NCBI RefSeq assembly: GCF_025421715.1
Contig: NZ_JAOEFC010000004.1
Location: 186,001-250,000, forward strand
Direction: 5' to 3'
DNA length: 64,000 bases
Source: Microbacterium festucae
Lineage (GTDB): Bacteria > Actinomycetota > Actinomycetes > Actinomycetales > Microbacteriaceae
Of this stretch, positions 50,057-58,685 are shown one piece after another. The notes below the pieces were generated by a model. The model saw only the letters and a list, made by a program, of their open reading frames with translations. It was not told the origin of the DNA and searched no databases. Within the stretch, counting starts at the first letter, position 1; each line of letters starts with the position of its first letter. The translations under genes were made by a program, and so were the position numbers.

Positions 50057-51616
50057 ATGTCGTCTACCCGTACAGTCCGCCGGTCGCTCCGGCTGGCGGT
50101 GCCCGCGGTCGCCCTGGTCGCCGCACTGACCTTCTCCGGCTGCTCCAGCAGCCCGCAACCCGCAGAGAGCGGATCGTCGGCACCCGTCGCAGAGCGCGAC
50201 CTCGCTGTCGCCGCCGTCTCCGCACCCAACTCGCTCGACCCCGCCCAGCTCGTCGACGGGCAGCAGATGTTCGTGTGGTCCTCCATCCTCGACACGCTGC
50301 TGCGCAAAGACCCGAAGACGGGCGACATCCTCCCCGGAGCCGCCGAGAAGTGGGAGTACAACGAGGACGGGACCGAACTCACCCTCACCCTTCGCGACGG
50401 GATGACCTTCAGCACCGGCGACCCCGTCGACGCGTCCGCCGTGGTCGCCACGCTGCTGCGCTCGAAGGCGACGCCCGGCAATGTGCAGAGCCGACTGAGC
50501 CTCGTCGACGACGTCGTCGCTGAGGACGACCTCACCGTGAAGGTCTCGTTCTCCAGCTTCGATCCCCAGTTCGTCGACAACCTCTCGTCGGGAGTCGGCG
50601 CCATCGGGGATCCGGCGACCATCGACGAGGCGCGCACGGCGACCGACCCCGTCGGTTCGGGCCCATTCACCCTCGACGTCGCCAAGACGGTGCCGGGCAG
50701 CAGCTACGTGCTCGTCAAGCGCGACGACTACTGGGATGCGGACAATGTCCCCTTCGCGACCCTCACCGTGAAGGTCATGCAGGACCCGACGGCGAGCTTC
50801 AACGCGCTGCAGTCCGGTGAGCTGAACGCCGCGACGGTCCAGTCGCAGATGGCGTCGCAGCTGAACCCCGACGAGTGGAACCTGACGGTCAACGACGCCA
50901 CCGCGGTCGCCTACCTCAACATCCTCGATCGCGGCGGCGAGAAGTGGCCGGCCCTGGGGGACAAGCGTGTGCGTCAGGCGATCAACATGGCGATCGACCG
51001 GGAGGGCATGCTCAAGGCCCTCTTCAGCAATGTCGGCAGTGTCACCGAGCAGATCGTCAACCCGCTCGGCGCGATCTTCGACGAGTCGCTCAACGATACC
51101 TACGCGTACGACCCCGAAGAGGGGAAGAAGCTGATCGAAGAAGCCGGGTATGCCGGCGAGACCTTCCAGATCCCCAGCACCTTCCTGACCACCACGGTCG
51201 AGCCCGCGCTGACTCAGGCCTTCTCCGACATCGGGCTCACCCTCGAGTGGGTCACCGTTCCTCCCCAGCAGGCGCAGGGGGCGGCCCGGTCGGGCGACTT
51301 CGGCCTGTACTACCAGATCGTCGGGTTCAACTCCGACACCGCCGACCTGGCGACGGTCTTCGCTGCCGACGGGACGTCGAACCCCCGCGGATACACCGAC
51401 CCGACGCTCGACAAGCTCTTCGGCGAGGTCAACTCGACCGTCGCCTTCGAAGACGCGGTGCCCGCGTACCAGGAGCTGAACTCGTACGTCGTCGACGAGG
51501 CGTTCATCGCCCCGGTGCTCTATGTCGGCTCGACCTGGGCCACGGGAGACGGCATCACCTACATCGGCGAGGCGAACACGCTGTCCACCGTCCGCCTGTT
51601 CACCGTCACCGAGTAA
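50057..51616 (+). CDS. Peptide/oligosaccharide-binding lipoprotein (SBP family 5)
   Basis: A 519-residue lipoprotein. Lipobox FSGC with Cys29. The fold is that of DppA/OppA: ANSLDPAQLVDGQQMFVWSSILDTLL near the N-terminus, KVRQAINMAIDRE-like KRVRQAINMAIDREGM in the middle. Many family-5 binding proteins of soil bacteria bind oligosaccharides rather than peptides, and this operon is under the sugar operator, so an oligosaccharide ligand is likely. AAAGGAG at 50041 precedes the ATG at 50057. A hairpin follows the gene. Confidence 0.88.
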   Translation: MSSTRTVRRSLRLAVPAVALVAALTFSGCSSSPQPAESGSSAPVAERDLAVAAVSAPNSLDPAQLVDGQQMFVWSSILDTLLRKDPKTGDILPGAAEKWEYNEDGTELTLTLRDGMTFSTGDPVDASAVVATLLRSKATPGNVQSRLSLVDDVVAEDDLTVKVSFSSFDPQFVDNLSSGVGAIGDPATIDEARTATDPVGSGPFTLDVAKTVPGSSYVLVKRDDYWDADNVPFATLTVKVMQDPTASFNALQSGELNAATVQSQMASQLNPDEWNLTVNDATAVAYLNILDRGGEKWPALGDKRVRQAINMAIDREGMLKALFSNVGSVTEQIVNPLGAIFDESLNDTYAYDPEEGKKLIEEAGYAGETFQIPSTFLTTTVEPALTQAFSDIGLTLEWVTVPPQQAQGAARSGDFGLYYQIVGFNSDTADLATVFAADGTSNPRGYTDPTLDKLFGEVNSTVAFEDAVPAYQELNSYVVDEAFIAPVLYVGSTWATGDGITYIGEANTLSTVRLFTVTE

Positions 51617-51626
51617 TCGATCCGCA

Positions 51627-51650
51627 GGGGCGCGCCGCCGGGCGCGCCCC
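51627..51650 (+). promoter_or_regulatory. Intercistronic hairpin after the binding-protein gene
   Basis: GGGGCGCGCC (51627-51636) and GGCGCGCCCC (51641-51650), a ten-base perfect stem with a four-base loop in the 54-base gap before the permease gene. Attenuation or mRNA protection is likely. Confidence 0.7.
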
Positions 51651-51670
51651 TGCTCACTCCGGAGCCGCTC

Positions 51671-52612
51671 ATGCTCGCATATATCGCGCGCCGTCTGATC
51701 GCCGGCATCATCCTGGCGCTTCTGGTCACCTACATCACCTTCCTGCTGCTGAGCACGTCGTTCGAGGACGTCGCGATGACGATCCTCGGGCCTGCCGCCA
51801 CGCCGGAGACCACGGCCGCGCTCGTGGCCGCCCGCGGATGGGATCGGCCGGTCATCGTGCAGTACGTCGACTGGCTCGTCCACGCCGTGCAGGGCGACTT
51901 CGGGGTCTCGGTGTACACCTCGCTGCCGGTCGGCCCGAGCGTCGTCCAGCGTCTACTCGTTACCCTTTCGGTGATCGTCCCGGCACTGCTGCTGACGGTC
52001 GTCCTCTCGACATTCCTCGGCGTGTGGGCCGCCTCGCGCGGCGGCGTCGTCGACCGCATCGCACAGGGCATCTCGCTGATCGGCTACATCGTGCCGGGAC
52101 TCCTCCTCGCGATCGGGCTGGTGGTCGTGTTCGCCGTGCAGCTCAAGTGGCTGCCGGCGACCGGGTACACGCCGCCCGCCGAAGACGTCGGCGCGTGGCT
52201 GCGCAGCATCACCATCCCCGTCATCGTGCTGACGATCGGCGGCGTGGCGAACATGGCCGCCCAGGTGCGCGGCCGGATGATCGACGAACTCCGCCACGAC
52301 TACGTGCGCACCCTGCGCACGCGGGGCATCTCGTCCGGTGCGATCGTGATCCGCCACGCGCTGCGCAACGCGGCCAGCCCCGCCCTGACGGTGATGTCGC
52401 TGGAGTTCATCCAGATGTTCGGCGGTGCGCTCATCATCGAGAACGTCTTTGCACTTCCGGGCTACGGAAGCTTCGCCTTCAATGCCTCACTACAGGGCGA
52501 CATCCCGGTGATCATGGGGGTCGCCGCGTTCGGCGTCATCCTGGTGACCGTCATCAACCTCCTCACCGATCTGGCCAACGGCTGGCTCAATCCGAAAGCG
52601 AGAGTGCAGTGA
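51671..52612 (+). CDS. ABC permease, DppB type
   Basis: A 313-residue inner-membrane protein with six helices. The N-terminus MLAYIARRLIAGIILALLVTYITF is typical of DppB/OppB. The EAA-like loop lies in DELRHDYVRTLRTRGISSGAIVIRHALRNAASP, and FGGALIIENVFALPGYGSF follows. ATG at 51671. Its stop overlaps the GTG of the fused permease-ATPase gene. It forms the channel with the permease half of that protein. Confidence 0.92.
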   Translation: MLAYIARRLIAGIILALLVTYITFLLLSTSFEDVAMTILGPAATPETTAALVAARGWDRPVIVQYVDWLVHAVQGDFGVSVYTSLPVGPSVVQRLLVTLSVIVPALLLTVVLSTFLGVWAASRGGVVDRIAQGISLIGYIVPGLLLAIGLVVVFAVQLKWLPATGYTPPAEDVGAWLRSITIPVIVLTIGGVANMAAQVRGRMIDELRHDYVRTLRTRGISSGAIVIRHALRNAASPALTVMSLEFIQMFGGALIIENVFALPGYGSFAFNASLQGDIPVIMGVAAFGVILVTVINLLTDLANGWLNPKARVQ

Positions 52613-54426
52613 GCGACGAACGCGGACCCCTGATGGATGCGATGACCGCTCCCACGACGGAGCTCATCGTCGCACTGGAGGAGACGGCCGCCTCCTCGCG
52701 CACGCCGATGTGGAAGCGCCTGCTGAAGGAACCGCAGTTCGTGATCACCGCTGGCATCCTCGTGGTGATCTTCCTGCTCGGCATCCTCACGCCCGTGCTC
52801 ACACAGCTCGGGCCCAACGAGGCGGACCTGTCGATGACCAACGCTCCGGTCGGCACTCCGGGCTACCCGCTCGGTGCGGATGAGACCGGCCGCGACATCT
52901 GGACGCGCCTGCTGCACTCGATCAACACGGCGGCCGTCTCCGCCCTCATCGGCGCCGGTGTCGCCCTCATCGTCGGTGTCATCGCGGGGCTCGTCGGCGG
53001 ATACTTCGGCACCGTCACGCGGGCGAGCACCGAGTGGCTCTTCAACCTCATCATGACCTTTCCCGGCATCCTGCTGCTGATCATCCTCATGCCGGTGACC
53101 GGTGGCGACTACCGCTTCACGATGCTGATCTTCGGCGTGCTGCTCTCACCCGGCATCTACCGCATCGTGCGCAACCTCGTCGTGGGGGTGAAGAACGAGC
53201 TCTTTGTGGATGCCGCGCGGGTATCCGGCCTTGGGAACCTCCGCATCCTCAGCCGACACGTGCTGTTCGTCGTGCGGGGCCCGATCATCATCGCCGCCGC
53301 GTTCATGGCCGGCTCGGCGATTGCGGTGCAGTCGGGGCTGGCGTTCCTCGGCGTCGGCTCGATCCAGATCCCCAGCTTCGGCGCGATGATCTCGTCGGGC
53401 TTCCGCAACCTGTACATCGCTCCCACCCAGTTCCTCTGGCCGAGTCTGCTCCTCGGCGTCATCACGGCCTCGCTCGTGCTGATGGGCAACGCCCTGCGCG
53501 ACACGCTCGAGGGCTCCAAGCCCCAACCGGTGAAGGTCGGCCGGGGGCAAAAGGTCGCGGCCGTCGACGACGCCGTGCGCCGTGTTCCCGGCGCCTTGCT
53601 CGAGATCGCCGATCTCGGCATCGCCTACAGCGGCCCCAGCGGCCGCGCGCGGGAGGTTGTGCGCGGGGTGTCGCTGAGTGTGGCGCGCGGGCAGGTCGTC
53701 GGCCTCGTCGGCGAGTCGGGCTCGGGGAAGACGCAGACCGCCTTCGCGACCCTCGGTGTGCTGCCGCCCGAAGCGCTCATCACACGTGGCTCGATCCTGT
53801 TCGAGGGGCGCGAGCTGCTCGGCCTCACCGACGCGCAGATGCGGCCGTTGCGGGGCAAGGCGATCGCGTACATCCCGCAGGAGCCGATGTCGAACCTCGA
53901 CCCCTCGTATCGCGTCGGCGCACAGCTTGTCGAGGGTGTGCGCGCTGCGCTCGGAGTGTCGAGAAAGGATGCCACCGAGCGTGTGCTCGCGCTCCTCGAG
54001 CGGTGCGGCATCAACGATCCGCAGCGCACCTTCGATTCATACCCCCACCAGATCTCCGGCGGGATGGCCCAGCGCGTCCTGATCGCCGGGGCCGTGGCCA
54101 GCCGGCCGAAGTTGCTGATCGCCGATGAGCCGACGACCGCATTGGATGTGACGGTGCAGGCCGAGATCCTCGACCTGCTGCGAGAGCTGCAGGCGGAGCT
54201 GGACATGGCGATCCTCATCGTCACCCACAACTTCGGCGTCGTCGCCGACCTCTGCGACCGCATCGTCGTGATGCAGCACGGCAGTGTGGTGGAGGAAGGG
54301 CAGACGGACGCGGTGTTCCGTCATCCCCGGCACGACTACACGAAGATGCTGCTGGGCGCGATCCTCGACGAGAGTGCGGTGCGCGCCGACCCGGTCGAGG
54401 GTGCACAGGAAGGGACGGGGCGATGA
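52609..54426 (+). CDS. Fused ABC permease-ATPase (DppC-DppD type)
   Basis: A 605-residue fusion. Residues 1-300 form a DppC-type permease: a hydrophobic segment at about 45-65, the GADETGRDIWTRLLHS motif, and an EAA loop in FVDAARVSGLGNLRILSRHVL. After a linker (about 300-325) an ATPase domain begins: Walker A GESGSGKTQ, signature QISGGMAQRV, Walker B LLIADEPTTALD, and the oligopeptide-family C-terminal extension HPRHDYTKMLL. Such fusions are known in actinobacteria; elsewhere these are separate genes. GTG start in a GTGA overlap; ATG at 52633 is an alternative. The frame is continuous with no sign of error. Confidence 0.92.
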   Translation: MSDERGPLMDAMTAPTTELIVALEETAASSRTPMWKRLLKEPQFVITAGILVVIFLLGILTPVLTQLGPNEADLSMTNAPVGTPGYPLGADETGRDIWTRLLHSINTAAVSALIGAGVALIVGVIAGLVGGYFGTVTRASTEWLFNLIMTFPGILLLIILMPVTGGDYRFTMLIFGVLLSPGIYRIVRNLVVGVKNELFVDAARVSGLGNLRILSRHVLFVVRGPIIIAAAFMAGSAIAVQSGLAFLGVGSIQIPSFGAMISSGFRNLYIAPTQFLWPSLLLGVITASLVLMGNALRDTLEGSKPQPVKVGRGQKVAAVDDAVRRVPGALLEIADLGIAYSGPSGRAREVVRGVSLSVARGQVVGLVGESGSGKTQTAFATLGVLPPEALITRGSILFEGRELLGLTDAQMRPLRGKAIAYIPQEPMSNLDPSYRVGAQLVEGVRAALGVSRKDATERVLALLERCGINDPQRTFDSYPHQISGGMAQRVLIAGAVASRPKLLIADEPTTALDVTVQAEILDLLRELQAELDMAILIVTHNFGVVADLCDRIVVMQHGSVVEEGQTDAVFRHPRHDYTKMLLGAILDESAVRADPVEGAQEGTGR

Positions 54427-55244
54427 GCCTACTGGAGATGAAGGATGTGCGTGTCAGCTTCCCCGGTCGGGGATGGCGCGCGCAGCCCAACGAAGTCCTT
54501 CACGGCGTCTCGCTCGACGTGGCGGCGGGGGAGACCCTCGGCCTCGTCGGAGAGTCGGGTTCGGGTAAGACGACGATCGGACGCGCGGTCCTCGGTCTCG
54601 TGAGGCCGTCCGCCGGAACCATCCGGTTCGACGGCCGCGACATCACCCGCGCGGGAGGCGCGGAACGTCGCCGGCTGGCCAGGGACATCCAGGTCGTGTT
54701 TCAGGATCCGTACACCTCTCTGAACCCGTCGATGACCATCGGCGACATTCTCGCCGAACCGTTGATCGTGCAGGGGGCGTCATCACGCGACGCGCGCACG
54801 CGCGTGCGCACTCTCCTCGACCAGGTGGGTCTTCCCTCCGATGCACTCGACCGGCTGCCCCGTGAGTTCTCGGGAGGCCAGCGGCAGCGCGTCGCCATCG
54901 CGCGGGCGCTCGCCTCCAAGCCCAAACTCATCGTCTGCGATGAGCCCGTCAGCGCCCTCGACCTGTCGACGCAAGCTCGGGTCCTCGACCTCTTCGTCGA
55001 GATCCAGCGGGAGACCGGTGTCGCTTACCTCTTCGTGTCGCACGACCTGTCGGTCGTCCGACACATCAGCCACCGCGTCGCCGTGCTCTATCGTGGCGAC
55101 CTCGTAGAGACGGGCCCGGCTGCCGCGGTCACCACCTCGCCGGATCACCCCTACACGCAACGCCTGCTGCTCGCCGCGCCGGTCGCCGATCCGGTGCTCC
55201 AACGGGAGCGCCGGGAAGTGCGACGCAAGCTCGCGGCGGTCTGA
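54423..55244 (+). CDS. ABC ATPase, DppF/OppF type
   Basis: A 273-residue second ATPase for the importer. Walker A is GESGSGKTT, followed by VVFQDPYTSLNP, the signature EFSGGQRQRVA and Walker B LIVCDEPVSALD; the C-terminus has the HPYTQRLL motif of the oligopeptide group. The ATG overlaps the fused gene stop by four bases. It completes a four-gene transporter: binding protein, DppB, DppC-D and DppF. Confidence 0.93.
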   Translation: MSLLEMKDVRVSFPGRGWRAQPNEVLHGVSLDVAAGETLGLVGESGSGKTTIGRAVLGLVRPSAGTIRFDGRDITRAGGAERRRLARDIQVVFQDPYTSLNPSMTIGDILAEPLIVQGASSRDARTRVRTLLDQVGLPSDALDRLPREFSGGQRQRVAIARALASKPKLIVCDEPVSALDLSTQARVLDLFVEIQRETGVAYLFVSHDLSVVRHISHRVAVLYRGDLVETGPAAAVTTSPDHPYTQRLLLAAPVADPVLQRERREVRRKLAAV

Positions 55245-55257
55245 CCGGGCGGGGTCG

Positions 55258-55875
55258 TCACGCCGGTCCCGGGATTGCCAGCTCGGGGACGAGCGAGGCG
55301 AAGAAGTCCTGCACGGTCCCGTCGACGTCGATCGCGGATCGATCGTAGAGCCACTGCGTGTGGAGGCCGTCCATGGCGGCGATCACGAGCGCGGCCAGCG
55401 CGTCGGCGGGCAGGGTCGTCGACAGTCGCCCCTCGTCTCGCAGGCGGGCGAACAGACGGGTCATGAAGCTGCGGATGTTGCGATAGCGCTGCGCGAAGTA
55501 GTCGTGTGCGGGATGCCCGGGTCGGGTGGCCTCACCGGACAGTACCGCCGTGAGCTCGACCAGACCGGGTTGGCGATCTCGGTCGATCAGTGCCGTAGCC
55601 ATGCCGCGCAGCAGCACGAGCGGGTCGGAACCGGGTTCGAATGCGGAGTGCTCGGCAAGGTAGGCGGCGCTGCGGCGGTCCTGTAGGTCGAGCACCGCGG
55701 TGAGCAGCGCCTCTTTGCGGGGGAAGTGGTGGAGGAGCCCGGTGTGACTGATGCCGGCACGGCGAGCGATCTCCGCCATGGACGCGCCGTGGAATCCCGA
55801 GTCGCCGAATGCGGACAGGCACGCCTCGATGATTCCCTCGCGCACCGCCGCTGACTTCGCGTACTGAGCCATCAT
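55258..55875 (-). CDS. TetR-family transcriptional regulator
   Basis: A 205-residue regulator. The N-terminal helix-turn-helix is REGIIEACLSAFGDSGFHGASMAEIARRAGISHTGLLHHF (about 13-52); the rest is the ligand-binding helical domain. Start ATG at 55875 or 55872, behind GAGGGAG. It is convergent with the importer operon and divergent from the GH1 gene, with TTTCGAAA (55901-55908) between. It is the only minus-strand gene in island B apart from the transporter at the right edge. Its ligand and targets are unknown; the GH1-MFS operon is the nearest candidate. Confidence 0.85.
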   Translation of the reverse strand: MMAQYAKSAAVREGIIEACLSAFGDSGFHGASMAEIARRAGISHTGLLHHFPRKEALLTAVLDLQDRRSAAYLAEHSAFEPGSDPLVLLRGMATALIDRDRQPGLVELTAVLSGEATRPGHPAHDYFAQRYRNIRSFMTRLFARLRDEGRLSTTLPADALAALVIAAMDGLHTQWLYDRSAIDVDGTVQDFFASLVPELAIPGPA

Positions 55876-55911
55876 GCTCTCCCTCAAAAATAGTGAGACC
55901 TTTCGAAATCG

Positions 55912-55940
55912 TATGCTACCGTGGTGGCAATCGGTTGCAC
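55912..55940 (+). promoter_or_regulatory. -10 box and operator O5, GH1-MFS operon
   Basis: TATGCT (55912-55917) is followed by TGGCAATCGGTTGCAC at 55925-55940, which would cover the transcription start and early leader. The palindrome TTTCGAAA at 55901-55908 just upstream may be the TetR site. Confidence 0.7.
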
Positions 55941-55966
55941 GGACCGATCGACGCAAAGGATGTGCG

Positions 55967-57223
55967 ATGACGAACTTCCCTGACGGTTTTCTCTGGGGCG
56001 CGGCGACGGCTGGTCACCAGATCGAAGGCAACAACATCAACAGCGACTGGTGGGCCCGCGAACAGCAGATGCCCGGCATGGAGCTGTCGGGCGATGCCTG
56101 CGACAGCTACCACCGCTACCGCGAGGACATCGACCTTCTCGCAGACGCGGGCCTGACCGCCTACCGCTTCAGCCTCGAGTGGTCGCGCATCGAACCACTG
56201 CGCGGGCGGTTCTCCCGTGCCGAACTCGCGCACTACCGCCGGGTCATCGAGTATTGCTTCGAGCGCGGCGTCGCGCCCGTCGTCACCCTCCAGCACTTCA
56301 CGACCCCCCAGTGGTTCGCCGAGGCCGGCGGCTGGACGGCGCCCGACGCCCTCGAGTGCTTCGTGCGCTTCACTGAGGAGGCGACCACCATTCTCGACGG
56401 CGTCGAGTGGGTGGCCACGATGAACGAGCCGAACATGCAAGCCGCCATCATGACGGCCATGCGGCGGATGGCTCAGTCCGGTGGCGGACAGTGGCAGAGC
56501 CCCACGGTCGAGAGCACCGACAGCGCATCCACCGACGACGCCTCGGCCAGCGATCAGGGTGAGAAGAAGAACACGCACAGCGAGTTCCTCACCTACGCCG
56601 ATCCGGAGATCGGGCGCAGGTTCGTCGAGATCCACCACGCAGCACGCGCGGTGGTGCGGGCGCGCACCGGGGCGAAGGTGGGCTGGACGATCGCGGCCGG
56701 CGCGCTGACGGCAGCCCCCGGTGGGGAGCAGAAGCTCGAAGAGATCCGCTACGGCAAAGAAGACGTCTACTGGGAGGGTTCGCGCGGCGACGACTTCGTC
56801 GGTGTGCAGGCCTACTCCAGCCAGGAGGTCGACGCGAACGGTCTCGTCCCGCACCCGCAGCTGCCGGACAACACGCTGGTAGGCACCTCCTACCGCCCTG
56901 ACGCGCTGGGCATGGCTGTCCGTCACGCCTGGGAGGTGTCCGAGGGCGTTGCCATCTTGGTGACGGAGAACGGCATCGCGACCGCCGACGACACCCAGCG
57001 CATCCGTTACACCGATGAGGCGCTGCAGGGTCTGCTCGGTGCGATGGCCGACGGAATCGACGTGCGCGGCTACCTGCACTGGAGTCTTCTCGACAACTAC
57101 GAGTGGGGACACTGGGCTCCGACGTTCGGCCTGATCGCCGTGGACCGCGAGACGTTCGCGCGCACCCCGAAGCCCAGCCTCGGATGGCTCGGCGAGGTCG
57201 CGCAGCGCAACGGCCTGGCCTGA
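55967..57223 (+). CDS. GH1 beta-glycosidase
   Basis: A 418-residue cytoplasmic enzyme of glycoside hydrolase family 1. FLWGAATAGHQIEG at the N-terminus, acid/base Glu154 in TMNEPN, and nucleophile Glu334 in VTENGIA are intact. It is shorter than common GH1 beta-glucosidases (about 450) and carries a Ser/Asp/Ala-rich insertion at about 182-205. HWSLLDNYEWGHWAPTFGL near the end is the usual aglycone/sugar-binding stretch. Likely beta-glucosidase or beta-galactosidase acting on the trimmed oligosaccharide. ATG at 55967 with AAAGGA. First gene of the O5 operon. Confidence 0.9.
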   Translation: MTNFPDGFLWGAATAGHQIEGNNINSDWWAREQQMPGMELSGDACDSYHRYREDIDLLADAGLTAYRFSLEWSRIEPLRGRFSRAELAHYRRVIEYCFERGVAPVVTLQHFTTPQWFAEAGGWTAPDALECFVRFTEEATTILDGVEWVATMNEPNMQAAIMTAMRRMAQSGGGQWQSPTVESTDSASTDDASASDQGEKKNTHSEFLTYADPEIGRRFVEIHHAARAVVRARTGAKVGWTIAAGALTAAPGGEQKLEEIRYGKEDVYWEGSRGDDFVGVQAYSSQEVDANGLVPHPQLPDNTLVGTSYRPDALGMAVRHAWEVSEGVAILVTENGIATADDTQRIRYTDEALQGLLGAMADGIDVRGYLHWSLLDNYEWGHWAPTFGLIAVDRETFARTPKPSLGWLGEVAQRNGLA

Positions 57224-57241
57224 CCGGCAGACGGGGCGTCG

Positions 57242-58600
57242 GTGTCCAGCGACTCGGAGGCACGCGCCGTGACGGCACGCGCCGGTGACCACGAGCGGCT
57301 GCCGGCCGGCAACGTCTCACTTCCCGACCCGTCCGTGACGCCGGCGCCCCCCGCTCACGAGCCTGTCGAAGGGGCGCCGGTTCCGCGCTGGCAGATCGTG
57401 CTGCTGGTCGCGGCGACCTTCGGCGGCGGAATGGCGATGATCGTGCCGATGGCCTACTCACTCGCCGTGCGGCTCGATCAGCTGGCCCCTGGGCGCACCG
57501 ACGTCCTCGGCTACATCCTCGGTGTCGGTGCGGCCGCGACGCTCGTCCTCGCGCCGATGACCGGCATCCTCAGCGACCGCACGCGCACGCGCTGGGGTCG
57601 CCGACGTCCGTTCACCGTCATCGGCATGGTGGTGGGCGTGGCGGCGGTGCCTGTGATGTCGTTCGCGCCCGATCTCCTGTGGCTCGGCATCGGCTGGGTG
57701 CTGTGCACGGTCGGGTGGGGGACCGCCGCAGGTTCTGTCGGCAACTGGCAGGCCGACCGTCTTCCGCCCGGTCAGCGTGGCAGCGTGTCGGGCCTCACCG
57801 GGGTGACGATGCAGATCGCTCCGGTGATCGGGATCATCATGGTCGGGCCCTTGCGAGGTGACATCCTGCTCGTCTTCGCGGTGCCGGCTGCGGTGGCGGT
57901 CGTGCTGGTGGGGTTGTTCGTGCTGCTCGCCCCCGAGCCGGACACGCGCGACGTGAGGTTCGACTCGCCGCTGACGGTCGGGGCGCTGCTGCGCAGTTAT
58001 CTCTTCCGTCCCCGCGATGTGCCCGACTTTGCCTGGAACTGGCTCGGCCGATTCGTGTTCTTCCTCGGGCTGAGCCTGACGACGAGCTTCACCGTCTTCT
58101 TCATCGCGCAGCGGCTGGCCATGCCGGTGGCCGATGTCGCGGGCGTGCAGGCGCTCACCTCGGCGCTCAGCATCGGCACCGCGATGCTCGGGTCGCTCGG
58201 CGGCGGATGGATCAGCGACCGCTGGCGCCGTCGCAAGCCGATCATCCTCGCGGGCGCTGCCCTGTTCGCGGGCGGGGCGGTGGTCTCCGCCTTCGCGCAC
58301 GATCTGGTGATGATCATCGTGGGTGTGCTGATCGGCTCGCTCGGTATCGCCTCGTTCTCCGCCGTGGGCCAAGCTCTCGTGCTCGACGTGCTCCCGGAGC
58401 GCGAGACCCAGGCCGGCCGGTACATGGCCATCACGATGTTCGCGCAGAAGATCCCCGGCGTGCTCGCGCCGGTCACCGCGCCGTTGCTGCTCATGGTGGG
58501 CGACAGCGGCCAGAACTTCACGCTCCTCTATCTCACCTCCGCGGTGCTCGCCCTCATCGGCGGATCGATCATCGCGAGCAAAGTCCACGGCATCCGATGA
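57242..58600 (+). CDS. MFS sugar transporter
   Basis: A 452-residue carrier with twelve predicted helices after a cytoplasmic N-terminus of about 45 residues. The loop 2-3 signature GILSDRTRTRWGRRRP and its weaker repeat GWISDRWRRRKP in the second half mark the major facilitator superfamily, close to the sugar/cation symporter groups. GTG at 57242 is the longest start, but its ribosome site is weak; a GTG at 57269 is possible. Eighteen bases behind the GH1 gene, so co-transcribed. Likely imports a glycoside or releases a sugar product. Confidence 0.85.
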   Translation: MSSDSEARAVTARAGDHERLPAGNVSLPDPSVTPAPPAHEPVEGAPVPRWQIVLLVAATFGGGMAMIVPMAYSLAVRLDQLAPGRTDVLGYILGVGAAATLVLAPMTGILSDRTRTRWGRRRPFTVIGMVVGVAAVPVMSFAPDLLWLGIGWVLCTVGWGTAAGSVGNWQADRLPPGQRGSVSGLTGVTMQIAPVIGIIMVGPLRGDILLVFAVPAAVAVVLVGLFVLLAPEPDTRDVRFDSPLTVGALLRSYLFRPRDVPDFAWNWLGRFVFFLGLSLTTSFTVFFIAQRLAMPVADVAGVQALTSALSIGTAMLGSLGGGWISDRWRRRKPIILAGAALFAGGAVVSAFAHDLVMIIVGVLIGSLGIASFSAVGQALVLDVLPERETQAGRYMAITMFAQKIPGVLAPVTAPLLLMVGDSGQNFTLLYLTSAVLALIGGSIIASKVHGIR

Positions 58601-58608
58601 ACCCTCGG

Positions 58609-58647
58609 TGGCAATCGGTTGCCAATTGTTCCTCAACCTGGTTCACT
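58609..58647 (+). promoter_or_regulatory. Operator O6 with overlapping promoter, GH2-ManD operon
   Basis: TGGCAATCGGTTGCCA at 58609-58624, perfect TGGCAA/TTGCCA arms. The right arm (58619-58624) is followed after 17 bases by TTCACT (58642-58647). Same architecture as O1 and O3. It controls the operon that encodes the LacI repressor itself. Confidence 0.78.
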
Positions 58648-58685
58648 GGAACCACACATCGCAGCGACGCGCAGGAAGGCCATCG

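Noticed and set aside
55899..55910. TTTCGAAA as a further island B LacI operator
   Set aside because: It shares only the CG centre with the TGGCAA-N4-TTGCCA sites; it is better seen as a possible TetR site.
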